Of a stretch of DNA of 64,000 bases, positions 25,689-34,403 are shown one piece after another (position 1 is the first letter of the stretch; each line of letters opens with the position of its first letter). Under the pieces are notes generated by a model. That model had not been told where the DNA came from. It did no database searches and was given only the letters and a program-made list of their open reading frames with translations. Source of the stretch: Chloracidobacterium sp. (GTDB taxonomy: Bacteria > Acidobacteriota > Blastocatellia > Pyrinomonadales > Pyrinomonadaceae). The DNA is taken from the NCBI GenBank assembly GCA_016715795.1, contig JADJXP010000001.1, positions 930,001-994,000 on the forward strand, read 5' to 3'. A program made the translations under genes and the position numbers.

Positions 25689-25749
25689 GGATATACAGGA
25701 TGAACAGGATAAATGGTCTAGCTCCTTATCTTGTGTATCCTGTATATGC
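25689..25749. repeat. Imperfect inverted repeat, ATACAGGAT type
   Basis: Arms 25689-25712 and 25726-25749 pair at 20 of 24 positions around a 13-base loop. It lies between the AlaRS-like gene and the aldehyde dehydrogenase gene and may end or attenuate transcription. It differs in sequence from the CACGAAAG elements. Confidence 0.6.
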
Positions 25750-25772
25750 TGGTTGAATTTCCCCTTGAACCC

Positions 25773-27335
25773 ATGAGCGCTGTATTGCCAATACAATCTG
25801 ACGAGATCGTCTCCTTCAATCCCGCGACGGGCGAGGAGATCGGACGTGTTTCCGTAACGTCGGCTGACGAGGTTAGATCGGCCGTTGAACGTTCGCGCAC
25901 GGCGTACCAAAGCTGGGAGGCAACCTCGTTCGAGGAGCGAAAGCGTCTCGTAATGGCAGCGCGTGACGTTGTTCTCGCTGAGATCGACGACATCGCGAAG
26001 CTGATCTCCGACGAGTCTGGCAAGCCGGTCGCGGAAGCCCTGTCGATGGAGATCGCGCCCGTGCTCGATCTGATGCAGTGGGTCGCTCGTGGAGCTGAGC
26101 GGATGCTGCGTTCGAGAAAGATCGGTATTGGGCTTTACAGCATGCTCGGCCGTTCGTCGCAGATCGTCTATCACCCGCTCGGCGTCGTCGGCATCATTCC
26201 GGCGTGGAATTATCCATTCTCGATCCCGCTCGGCGAGGCGGCTATGGCTTTGATGGCCGGGAACACGGTCGTTATCAAACCGTCCGAATTGACACCGTTC
26301 ATCGGGCTCAAGATCGGTGAGATATTCGCGAAAGCAGGTTTTCCTGCCGACACGGTGCAGATCGTCACCGGCGACGGCAAGACCGGAGCCGCACTGGTCG
26401 AATCGGCACCGGACAAGGTAATGTTCACCGGCTCGGTCGCGACGGGTAAGAAGATACTGGCGGCAGCGGCCCCGAACATGATCTCGGTCGTGCTCGAACT
26501 CGGCGGCAAGGACCCGATGATTGTATTCGAGGACGCCGACCTGGGCCTTGCCGCACAGGCTGCCGTGTGGGGAGCATTCTGCAACGCCGGCCAATCGTGT
26601 TCGTCGGTGGAGCGGCTGTATGTTCACGAATCGGTCGCCGAAGAGTTAACCCGCAAGATCGTTGGGCTGACGAAACAGCTAAAGGTCGGCAGCGGCTCCG
26701 ACCCGGACGTTTCGGTTGCGGCAATGTCGTCCGAACGCCAGATCAAGATTGTCGAGGACCACGTCGAACAATTCCGTAAGGACGGAGCGAAGATAGAGCT
26801 AGGCGGGGAGCGTAATAGCGACACGCTTTTCTACAAGCCGACGGTCGTTACCGAAGTAACCAACGACATGCGGGCGATGCAGGAAGAGACATTTGGCCCG
26901 ACGCTGCCGATAGCAACATTCAAGACTGAGGAGGAAGCTATTCGGTTGGCGAATGACAGCGAATTTGGCCTGACCGCAAGCGTTTGGACGAAGAACCTTG
27001 CAAGGGGTGAACGTGTCGCCAGACAGATCGAGGCCGGGTCGGTTTGTGTCAACGAGGTTCTTTATACTCATGGCATCGGCCAGACGCCTTGGGGCGGATT
27101 TAAGAACTCCGGCCGCGGCCGCACGCACGGCGAACTCGGCCTGATGGAACTCGTCCAGCCGCAGCACATTCACATCAACAAACTCGCCCTCTCGCCCGAC
27201 GCCTGGTGGATGCCGTACTCAAAAACGGCCGTCGAAACGTTCCGCGGGTTTGCAACCGGCTTCGCGAGCGGTTCGCTCCTCAAGACGGCGCAGATGCTGC
27301 CGAGACTGCTAAAGAGAATTCGGGAACTGCGTTAA
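25773..27335 (+). CDS. NAD(P)-dependent aldehyde dehydrogenase
   Basis: The start ATG 25773 (MSAVLPIQSDEIVSFNPATG) is chosen because the upstream in-frame stretch runs through the hairpin. The 520-residue product is a typical ALDH: cofactor-site PAWNYPFSIPLG, the GSVATGKKI loop, catalytic glutamate in LELGGKDP, and catalytic cysteine in NAGQSCSSVERL, plus GGFKNSGRGRTHGELG near the end. It oxidises an aldehyde to an acid; the exact substrate (semialdehyde or fatty aldehyde) cannot be read from sequence. It ends three bases before the deiodinase-like gene, so the two are likely co-expressed. Confidence 0.9.
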   Translation: MSAVLPIQSDEIVSFNPATGEEIGRVSVTSADEVRSAVERSRTAYQSWEATSFEERKRLVMAARDVVLAEIDDIAKLISDESGKPVAEALSMEIAPVLDLMQWVARGAERMLRSRKIGIGLYSMLGRSSQIVYHPLGVVGIIPAWNYPFSIPLGEAAMALMAGNTVVIKPSELTPFIGLKIGEIFAKAGFPADTVQIVTGDGKTGAALVESAPDKVMFTGSVATGKKILAAAAPNMISVVLELGGKDPMIVFEDADLGLAAQAAVWGAFCNAGQSCSSVERLYVHESVAEELTRKIVGLTKQLKVGSGSDPDVSVAAMSSERQIKIVEDHVEQFRKDGAKIELGGERNSDTLFYKPTVVTEVTNDMRAMQEETFGPTLPIATFKTEEEAIRLANDSEFGLTASVWTKNLARGERVARQIEAGSVCVNEVLYTHGIGQTPWGGFKNSGRGRTHGELGLMELVQPQHIHINKLALSPDAWWMPYSKTAVETFRGFATGFASGSLLKTAQMLPRLLKRIRELR

Positions 27336-27338
27336 CGG

Positions 27339-28007
27339 ATGAACTTTCCACAATCGAACTTCATTCCCTTGAATTTTGTCGACCTTCCTGAATCGGCTCA
27401 GGCTGAGAGGGCGGCTGAATTCTTCGAGCTGCTAAAACGGCGCCGGACGGTGCGCGAATACTCGGCCCGCGATGTCCCCTTCAACCTCATCGAGACGGCA
27501 ATTGCAACGGCCGGAACGGCACCATCGGGAGCAAACATGCAGCCTTGGCAATTTGTTGTAGTCGGTGACCCCGCAATCAAGAAGCAGATTCGCAAAGCCG
27601 CTGAAAAGGAAGAGTATGAAAGCTATCACGGCCGCATGAGCGAGAAATGGCTGCGGCGCCTTGCCGTCCTGGGTACCGACGAGCACAAGCCTTTTCTTGA
27701 GATCGCGCCGTACCTGATAGTCGTTTTCCGTATTACCTCGGTCGAGGAGAACGGCGAGACGGAGCCGACCTATTATTCACAGGAATCGGTGGGCATCGCG
27801 GTCGGGCTGCTGCTTGCCGCTCTGCATAACATGGGACTTGCCACACTCACTCACACGCCAAGTCCAATGAGATTTCTGCAGGAGATCCTAGGTCGTCCGC
27901 GAAACGAGGTGCCCTTTGTCATAATCCCGGTTGGTTATCCCGCCGAGGACGCGCAAGTTCCGGCCATCGAGCGCAAGCCGCAGGATGAAATAATGCTCTG
28001 CATCTAA
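27339..28007 (+). CDS. Iodotyrosine deiodinase-like nitroreductase-fold flavoprotein
   Basis: The 222-residue product has nitroreductase-fold signatures (RRRTVREYSA, TAPSGANMQPW) and resembles iodotyrosine deiodinase (IYD) along its length, including PVGYPAEDAQVPAIERKP near the end. In IYD a lid Glu, Tyr and Lys bind the halotyrosine; here E92, Y96 and K117 occur with the same spacing (E-x3-Y and 25 residues to K). This predicts FMN-dependent reductive dehalogenation of a halotyrosine-like phenol. It starts three bases after an aldehyde dehydrogenase gene, probably on one transcript. A generic nitroreductase remains possible; the lid triad is the main evidence. Confidence 0.75.
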   Translation: MNFPQSNFIPLNFVDLPESAQAERAAEFFELLKRRRTVREYSARDVPFNLIETAIATAGTAPSGANMQPWQFVVVGDPAIKKQIRKAAEKEEYESYHGRMSEKWLRRLAVLGTDEHKPFLEIAPYLIVVFRITSVEENGETEPTYYSQESVGIAVGLLLAALHNMGLATLTHTPSPMRFLQEILGRPRNEVPFVIIPVGYPAEDAQVPAIERKPQDEIMLCI

Positions 28008-28046
28008 GCATCTGGTGTTCCAACAGAACTCAGCAGGTTAGGTGGG

Positions 28047-28469
28047 CTACCAGCCTTTGGCGATCTCGTCAGCCGTCCGGATCTCAGTGGCGTCGGCTTC
28101 GGGGCTGTAGGTCTTGAGCCAGAGAATGTGTACGGACACGCCAACTGCAATTGCAGCAAGCAGCAACGCCACCCAAAGCTTGCCGTTCATCAGCCAGATG
28201 CTGAGGCCGATCGATGCCCACAGGACCGTGATCGTGCTGACCTTTTGCCGAAGCGAGATGCCCCGGCCTGAGCGATAATTTGAGATATACGTGCCGCAAT
28301 AGCGATTCGTTAACAGCCAGATATAGAATCGTTCGGAGCTCTTTGAATAGCAATAGGCCGCCATCAGCAGAAAAACGGTTGTAGGCAGCAGCGGGAGAAA
28401 CATCCCCAACAGGCCGAGACCCACACATAGCGTGCCGACAAAGATGAGAATAGCCTTTCGGACGTCCAT
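28047..28469 (-). CDS. DUF454/YbaN-family inner-membrane protein
   Basis: The 140-residue product starts MDVRKAILIFVGTLCVGLGL and contains the family-typical GMFLPLLPTTVFLLMAAYCY and SSERFYIWLL, with three to four membrane helices. DUF454 proteins are small inner-membrane proteins of unknown function. It is convergent with the deiodinase-like gene, with a 39-base gap and no hairpin. Start ATG 28469 is the only good one; there is no cleavable signal peptide. Confidence 0.85.
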   Translation of the reverse strand: MDVRKAILIFVGTLCVGLGLLGMFLPLLPTTVFLLMAAYCYSKSSERFYIWLLTNRYCGTYISNYRSGRGISLRQKVSTITVLWASIGLSIWLMNGKLWVALLLAAIAVGVSVHILWLKTYSPEADATEIRTADEIAKGW

Positions 28470-28543
28470 GACTTGCGACCTACTTGCATTCTAATCCTCT
28501 AACCTGTTGGATGTCCAACTAATACCGGAGGAGCGCCATCTGG

Positions 28544-29785
28544 CTACGGATGAATGCCTGTTGCGTGTAATTCACCATACATTTGCGCTTTTGTTCGGTC
28601 GTTCGCGTGGCCCAGGCCGACGCTGATCTTGTTGCGTTTGCCCAGGATTATCCCGGTTGCCGAAGACGGATCGTACGTGCAAGCGGCTGTGCCTGATGGG
28701 CCTGCATCCGAGGCATTTACCCGTGTCCTAACCTTTAGGCCATCGGAACTTCGAGCAAGCCTCAACGCCTTGTTCGAGGTGTCAACTTCCACCGCGACAC
28801 ACCCTCGGTGAACGAAATCGTTTGCCTTTTTGTCCCAGGTGTCGGGGGTCATTATTGCCATCAGCCGTCCCTGCTTATCTTTGGCCAAGTCGATCTGGGT
28901 AAGCCGTTCGCCGCCAAGTTCCTTCGCGTCTTGAGCTCCCGCAAGTTTTCCGGCATACCGCCACTTCCAATTTGTCGGCACACCATCGGTGCGGGCAGCA
29001 AACACCACAAGGTCATTCTTTTCCATATCAGGTGACTTGCCGCGAAAGGCCATGCAGCTCAAGGCTAGAAACAGTTCTGAGCCGTCGTGGAAAAGGGCAG
29101 GTTCGTTCCAAAGCATGCAATGACTCGTCTCAGGCGAAAGTTTTGCGAGGTTGATGTTCATTCCCCATGCCGCATCCGTTTTCATACTGCCGAGTGCTAC
29201 CGTGGGAGCATCGGTAAGTTCGCCCGGTGATGAAGCTCTCCCAACGAGGATGCGGAAGCTCTCCGGCGGCCGTTTGGCGAAACCGCCATCATCGGGCAGA
29301 AAGTAGTCTAACCGAGCCCCGTACCAGGCCACGCGTTCGCCCTCCCGCACGGGCAGCAAATTCGCTACCTCATGGCTCATGTGCCCGTGCTCGCCGCCGG
29401 GTCCGCGAGTGCTGGTCGGCGACCACAGGGTCTTCGCCAATTGCCAGCTCTTTCCCTGGTCGTCACTATATGCAAGATGTATATCTACTCTTGGCGAGGT
29501 CGCGGGCTTTCGCGATAACAGGCCGGCTTTCTTGTTGTCATCAACTTGAACATTAGGCCACGAGTAGGCCATCCAGAGTTTTTCGGAATCAGGATCGCGC
29601 CTGACAGTCGCGTCCGCGAATCCGCGAAAGGGGCTGGGATCGCCATTGGGCAGTGTCGCCTCCGTGTCACCGCCAATTCGAATGGCAGGACATTTCGCAC
29701 CCGCACAATCGTTCGGTTCATTCTGCGCCACGTTGGTACACGCCGCCATCAAAATAACTACAAGTCCTATCAAACAACCTTGCAT
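28544..29785 (-). CDS. Sialidase-like (BNR/Asp-box fold) lipoprotein
   Basis: The start ATG 29785 (MQGCLIGLVVILMAACTN) gives a lipoprotein signal with cysteine at the lipobox (MAAC). The mature domain of about 395 residues repeats AYSDDQGKSWQLAKTLW and similar Asp-box-like turns, the pattern of six-bladed sialidase-like propellers. The sequence WNEPALFHDGSELFLALS is a probable substrate-face strand. The protein is likely anchored on the outer or cytoplasmic membrane and may bind or cleave glycans; no sialidase Arg triad can be assigned. An upstream in-frame ATG at 29797 is also possible. Confidence 0.65.
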   Translation of the reverse strand: MQGCLIGLVVILMAACTNVAQNEPNDCAGAKCPAIRIGGDTEATLPNGDPSPFRGFADATVRRDPDSEKLWMAYSWPNVQVDDNKKAGLLSRKPATSPRVDIHLAYSDDQGKSWQLAKTLWSPTSTRGPGGEHGHMSHEVANLLPVREGERVAWYGARLDYFLPDDGGFAKRPPESFRILVGRASSPGELTDAPTVALGSMKTDAAWGMNINLAKLSPETSHCMLWNEPALFHDGSELFLALSCMAFRGKSPDMEKNDLVVFAARTDGVPTNWKWRYAGKLAGAQDAKELGGERLTQIDLAKDKQGRLMAIMTPDTWDKKANDFVHRGCVAVEVDTSNKALRLARSSDGLKVRTRVNASDAGPSGTAACTYDPSSATGIILGKRNKISVGLGHANDRTKAQMYGELHATGIHP

Positions 29786-29983
29786 CTTTACCTCCACCGT
29801 AACCCCCGAGCCACAAACAAAACGGCCCTAGCCTGTTCCGCAAACTCGGCCTCGCGAACCGCGAGAGCCAATCGGCAACCTCCAATACGTCCAATGCACT
29901 GCGCATGTTCGACAAATTCCAAGTGACGTCCTGACGCGATACAATGCCGGAAGAAGACTGGTCGGGAGGACTTGAATAAAGAT

Positions 29984-30530
29984 ATGCCAGAAAAGGTCAG
30001 AGTACTTGGAATTTCAGGCAGCCTGCGGGCCGCGTCGTACAACACGGGTGCGTTGAAGGCGGCGATCGAGCTTTGCCCGGACGATGCTGAGGTCGAGATC
30101 TGTTCTATCGACGGTTTTTCGGGTTTTAATCAGGACGAGGATAACCCGCCGCCGAAGAACGTCCTTGAATTCAAGGCGAAGATACGCGCGGCTGACGCGA
30201 TCCTCTTTGCGTCGCCAGAATACAATTATTCTATCCCGGGCGTGCTTAAGAACGCCATCGATTGGGCATCGCGGCCATACACTGACAATGCGTGGGATGG
30301 GAAACCGGCGGCGATAATGGGATGCTCGATCGGGGGTATAGCAACTGCTCGGATGCAGTATCACCTCAGGCAGGTGATGGTCTTTCTGGACATGCATCCG
30401 CTCAACAAGCCAGAGGTCATGATCGGACACGCAGCGGACAAATTCGATGCTGACGGTCGCCTGACGGACGAGAAGACACGCGAACACATTCGCAAGATGC
30501 TTGTCGCGCTCGTCGACTGGACGCGGCGGG

Positions 30531-30541
<11 letters not shown>
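29984..30541 (+). CDS. NADPH-dependent FMN reductase (flavodoxin-like)
   Basis: The 185-residue product has the FMN-phosphate loop GISGSLRAASYNTGALK and the family motif FASPEYNYSIPGVLKNAIDWAS, which shape the flavin site. It belongs to the NAD(P)H:FMN/quinone/chromate reductase family and likely acts as a cytoplasmic dimer or tetramer. ATG 29984 is used because GGGAGGA (29963-29969) lies 13 bases upstream, whereas TTG 29972 is too close. Its stop overlaps the convergent exonuclease gene by 11 bases. Confidence 0.88.
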
Positions 30542-31596
<1,055 letters not shown>

Positions 31597-31600
<4 letters not shown>

Positions 31601-31805
31601 TGGCGGGAACCGAAGACTTCTTCCATCGGGATCGCTTTAACCCGCCCTCACGATAAGCGGCTAGTCGATTCTCGGCCTCCACCGCCCAGATCTCGTCAAT
31701 CGTCTCGTCTGGTGCATCGAGGCTTTTTAGCAGACCCTCAACGATGATCGACCGCTCGGCTGCCGGAAGGGTAAGAGCTTTTTCGAGTATCTCCAGATTG
31801 CTCAT
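31597..31805 (-). pseudogene. Addiction-module antitoxin (PF09720-type), C-terminal frameshift
   Basis: The frame from ATG 31805 (MSNLEILEKALTLPAAERSI) encodes about 57 residues of an addiction-module component protein, then diverges. One extra G near 31634-31635 restores LKAIPMEEVFGSRQ and a stop (TGA 31597-31599) overlapping the toxin ATG. The restored EVF tail is typical of this antitoxin family and helps bind the toxin. Reading the sequence as given, the frame instead continues 20 bases into the toxin gene with a basic, atypical tail. Either a real frameshift or a base error explains it. Confidence 0.8.
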
Positions 31806-31835
31806 TTCACATTCTCCTGACTGCCTAATCTTACC

Positions 31836-32606
31836 TTATTTCTTGAATTCCGCGATCACCGGTGCATGATCGCTCGGCAGAGTCAGTTCGCGGGGCGATC
31901 GGTCGATGATGCACGAAGTGCAGCGAGCGGTTAGTGACGGCGAGGCCCAGATGTGGTCGATGCGAAGGCCCTGGTTCTTCTGCCATGCTCCGGCTCGATA
32001 GTCCCACCAGGAGAATTCTTTCGCTTGGCCGTTCTTTTCGCGATAGAGGTCGGTGAGCCCGAATTGTTTGATGTAATGGATCGCGGCACGTTCGGGCTTT
32101 GAGAAGTGAAGGTGGCCCTCGTATCGCGAGGCGTCCCAGACATCGACGGCTTCGGGGGCGACATTAAAATCACCGCACCAGATCACATCCGAGGCTGCGT
32201 CACAGGTCGCGTCGATGAATGCACGCAGCCGCATCAGCCAATCGAGCTTGAATTTGAACTTGTCCGAGCCAAGCTCGCTGCCATTTGGCACGTAAGTGTT
32301 AACGATCCGCACGCCGCCTACGGTCGCCGAGAGCAGACGCTTTGGCGCGTCCGGCGCGTCGTCGGGGAAGTTCAGCTGAACGTCGCTGATCGGCAGTTTT
32401 GACAGAATGGCGACGCCGTTGTAGGCCTTCTCGCCGGTAAATACGGCGTCGTAGCCCGCCGCTTTTAGCTCCAACACCGGAAAGCCATCGTCGATCGTTT
32501 TTGTTTCCTGCATGCACACGACGTCAGGCTGTGCCGCAGCCAGCCAATCGACAAGCTGCGGCATTCGGACGTTGATCGAATTGACGTTCCACGTGGCGAT
32601 CTTCAT
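31836..32606 (-). CDS. xth: Exonuclease III family AP endonuclease, copy 2
   Basis: The 256-residue product carries the same ExoIII motifs as copy 1: KIATWNVNSINVR, CMQETKTI, GDFNVAPEAVDVWD, IDHIWASPSL and SDHAPVIAEFKK. It is a diverged paralog of 30531-31310, the two sharing most motif blocks but differing in between. Having two in a row is unusual; one may be specialised, for example for AP sites and the other for exonuclease work, but sequence alone does not say which. A large inverted repeat starts five bases upstream of its ATG. Confidence 0.92.
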   Translation of the reverse strand: MKIATWNVNSINVRMPQLVDWLAAAQPDVVCMQETKTIDDGFPVLELKAAGYDAVFTGEKAYNGVAILSKLPISDVQLNFPDDAPDAPKRLLSATVGGVRIVNTYVPNGSELGSDKFKFKLDWLMRLRAFIDATCDAASDVIWCGDFNVAPEAVDVWDASRYEGHLHFSKPERAAIHYIKQFGLTDLYREKNGQAKEFSWWDYRAGAWQKNQGLRIDHIWASPSLTARCTSCIIDRSPRELTLPSDHAPVIAEFKK

Positions 32607-32610
32607 AGCA

Positions 32611-32679
32611 GTTCTGAGTTCAAACTTTAGTTTGTATTTTACGCTGTCGGAAGAGCAAGCTAAAGGTCGAACTCAGAAC
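32611..32679. repeat. Inverted repeat, GTTCTGAGTTC type
   Basis: Arms 32611-32630 and 32660-32679 pair at 18 of 20 positions around a 29-base loop; the outer 11 bases are perfect. It separates divergent units (xth and the ATP synthase operon). It may be a miniature element or a transcription insulator. Confidence 0.6.
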
Positions 32680-32690
32680 AGGGCCCGTCC

Positions 32691-32720
32691 TTGACCCTAA
32701 AAATGGGCGCGTGATATCCT
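32691..32720 (+). promoter_or_regulatory. Candidate promoter of the ATP synthase b'-b-delta-alpha-gamma operon
   Basis: TTGACC (32691-32696) and TATCCT (32715-32720) with an 18-base spacer; five and four matches to consensus. The start ATG of the first atp gene is at 32769, giving a leader of about 40 bases. Confidence 0.45.
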
Positions 32721-32768
32721 CATATCTTTTGAGAACCGGACGGTATTTTCGTCTGTTCTCGCCCTTAA

Positions 32769-33224
32769 ATGTATATGCATCTGCTGGCGTTTGCCGAATC
32801 CTCGATCCAGTTGTTTCCCGACGGGACGATCTTTGTACACATCGCGATCCTGTTGGTGATGATCTGGGTATTGAACCGCACGCTCTACCGGCCGATCAAC
32901 CGAATACTCGAAAGCCGCGAGAAGAGCAAGGGCAGCCACGCCGGAGCTGCCGGAGCGATCATTGCCGATGCTGAAGAGAAAGAGTCGCAATATACAAAAG
33001 AGCTGCAGGACGCTCGATCAAAAGGTTATTCAAACATCGCTAAGGAACAGAAAAAGGCCGTAGCGGCCCGCGAGCAGAAACTGGCTGAGGCAAAAGCCGA
33101 GACGGCCTCTGCGTTTGAGACTGAGAAGGCGGAGTTGGAAAAGCAGACAGAAGATGCCCGCAAGGCCATCGGGGCCGATGCAGAGAAATTTGCAGGGAGC
33201 ATCGTTGCCGAAATTCTCAAATAG
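32769..33224 (+). CDS. atpF: ATP synthase subunit b' (atpF-like, first copy)
   Basis: The 151-residue product has an N-terminal membrane helix (FVHIAILLVMIWVLNRTLY) and a long charged coiled coil to the end (EEKESQYTKELQDARSKGY). This is the b-type peripheral stalk that links F0 and F1 in ATP synthase. A second b-type gene follows after five bases, giving the b'/b pair seen in cyanobacteria and some other phyla. It is the first gene of the operon and lies 49 bases after the candidate promoter. A start at the third codon (ATG 32775) is equally good. Confidence 0.9.
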   Translation: MYMHLLAFAESSIQLFPDGTIFVHIAILLVMIWVLNRTLYRPINRILESREKSKGSHAGAAGAIIADAEEKESQYTKELQDARSKGYSNIAKEQKKAVAAREQKLAEAKAETASAFETEKAELEKQTEDARKAIGADAEKFAGSIVAEILK

Positions 33225-33229
33225 ACGAT

Positions 33230-33793
33230 ATGTTCGCCACCCTTACAAGCTTTATGCTGCTCTCCGCCGGCTCGGGCGGTGGTGGCTTCACCGAATTCTA
33301 CAATACTTGGTTCAACATTCCCGGATTCGAGGCTTGGAAGTTCCTGAACCTCGCGATCTTTATCGCGATCCTTGCCTACGTGCTCAAAAAGCCGCTGAGC
33401 GAAACATTTAGGGCCACGCGCGAAAAGGTGCGTGCTGACCTGATCAAAGCAGAAGAGGAACGTCAGGCGGCTCTCTCGCGGTTAAAAGCAGTCGAGACGA
33501 ATCTCGCCGGACTCGAGGCCGAAAAGGAGACGATTCTCGGGAATGCGAAAGCCGAAGCTGCGGCTGAGAAGAAGCGCCTCGCGGAGCAGACCAAGGCCGA
33601 TATCGAACGGATGCGTCAGCAGATGCAGAGCGAGGTCGCTCGTCTCACCGGTCAGTCGAAAGCGGCCCTAAGGCGTTTCTCAGCTGAGGAGAGCATTCGG
33701 CTGGCTGAGGAGAAATTACGATCACAGATCGACGATGCAGCGAGCGCAAAGCTCGTTCGCGGCAGCATTAGCGAGATCGGAGGTCTGAATTAG
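33230..33793 (+). CDS. atpF: ATP synthase subunit b
   Basis: The 187-residue product has a Gly/Ser-rich N-terminus (MLLSAGSGGGGFTEFYNTWF) with a membrane helix (LNLAIFIAILAYVLKKPL) and an extended coiled coil ending in a short helix (AKLVRGSISEIGGLN). It builds the peripheral stalk with b'. It lies five bases after b' and one base before atpH, so they are co-transcribed. The N-terminal tail before the helix is longer than in many bacterial b subunits. Confidence 0.92.
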   Translation: MFATLTSFMLLSAGSGGGGFTEFYNTWFNIPGFEAWKFLNLAIFIAILAYVLKKPLSETFRATREKVRADLIKAEEERQAALSRLKAVETNLAGLEAEKETILGNAKAEAAAEKKRLAEQTKADIERMRQQMQSEVARLTGQSKAALRRFSAEESIRLAEEKLRSQIDDAASAKLVRGSISEIGGLN

Positions 33794-33794
33794 T

Positions 33795-34340
33795 ATGAGT
33801 GTTGAAGCTATCGCCCGACGATATTCGACCGCACTCGCCGACGTTGTTCTATCGTCGGGCAGTTCTGAGGCGGTAAAGGCCGAGCTTGCTGCCTTCGGCG
33901 AGATGATCGACGGCAATGACGAATTAGCGAGCGTTTTTGCCAATCCGTCGATCTCGCACGTCAATAAAGAGAAAGTGCTCGGGCAACTCATCGCTCGGAC
34001 AAAACCGTCCACAACGACAGCGAATTTTCTGCGCGTGCTGCTTCAAAACAGCCGTTTGACTGAGCTTGGCGGCATTAACGAGAGATTTGCAGCCGTGCTT
34101 GAAGAACGCGGCGGCGTCGTCTCGGCCGAGATCACATCGGTCCGTGAGCTACCGGACAGCGAGAGAGCGGAGTTTGAGCAGGCCTTGGCGAAATTGACCG
34201 GCAAGCAGGTCACGATAAATTACAGCGTCGATGCCGACCTTATCGGAGGCACAGTCACACGTATCGGCTCGACGGTTTACGATTCGTCCGTGCGGACAAA
34301 GCTCGATACGCTCAGAACCGAGCTGATCGGGACAAAGTAG
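33795..34340 (+). CDS. atpH: ATP synthase subunit delta
   Basis: The 181-residue product has the OSCP/delta helical N-terminal bundle (SVEAIARRYSTALADVVLSS) and the C-terminal region with AEITSVRELPDSE and VDADLIGGTVTRIGSTVYDS, the hallmark strand that contacts the b stalk. It joins the F1 crown to the stalk. Length is normal. It starts one base after subunit b and is followed by a 62-base AT-rich gap containing a weak hairpin. Confidence 0.94.
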   Translation: MSVEAIARRYSTALADVVLSSGSSEAVKAELAAFGEMIDGNDELASVFANPSISHVNKEKVLGQLIARTKPSTTTANFLRVLLQNSRLTELGGINERFAAVLEERGGVVSAEITSVRELPDSERAEFEQALAKLTGKQVTINYSVDADLIGGTVTRIGSTVYDSSVRTKLDTLRTELIGTK

Positions 34341-34346
34341 ATTAAC

Positions 34347-34374
34347 GATAACTAATTACAAAATATTAATTATC
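34347..34374. promoter_or_regulatory. AT-rich inverted repeat between atpH and atpA
   Basis: GATAACTAATTA (34347-34358) faces TTAATTATC (34366-34374), making a weak AT hairpin in a 62-base AT-rich spacer that stands out in an otherwise tightly packed GC-rich operon. It may be a processing site or an internal promoter region; no clear -10/-35 pair is seen. Confidence 0.35.
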
Positions 34375-34403
34375 AAATTAGCAACGAGATTCGATAACCA
34401 AAC

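Noticed and set aside
25437..26627. A 396-codon minus-strand open frame over the AlaRS-like and aldehyde dehydrogenase genes
   Set aside because: It crosses two good genes and the hairpin between them and has no recognisable domain.
29788..30045. A short minus-strand open frame between the lipoprotein and FMN reductase genes
   Set aside because: It has a cysteine-bearing, Arg-rich sequence without family resemblance and overlaps the start of a clear gene. A remnant cannot be excluded.
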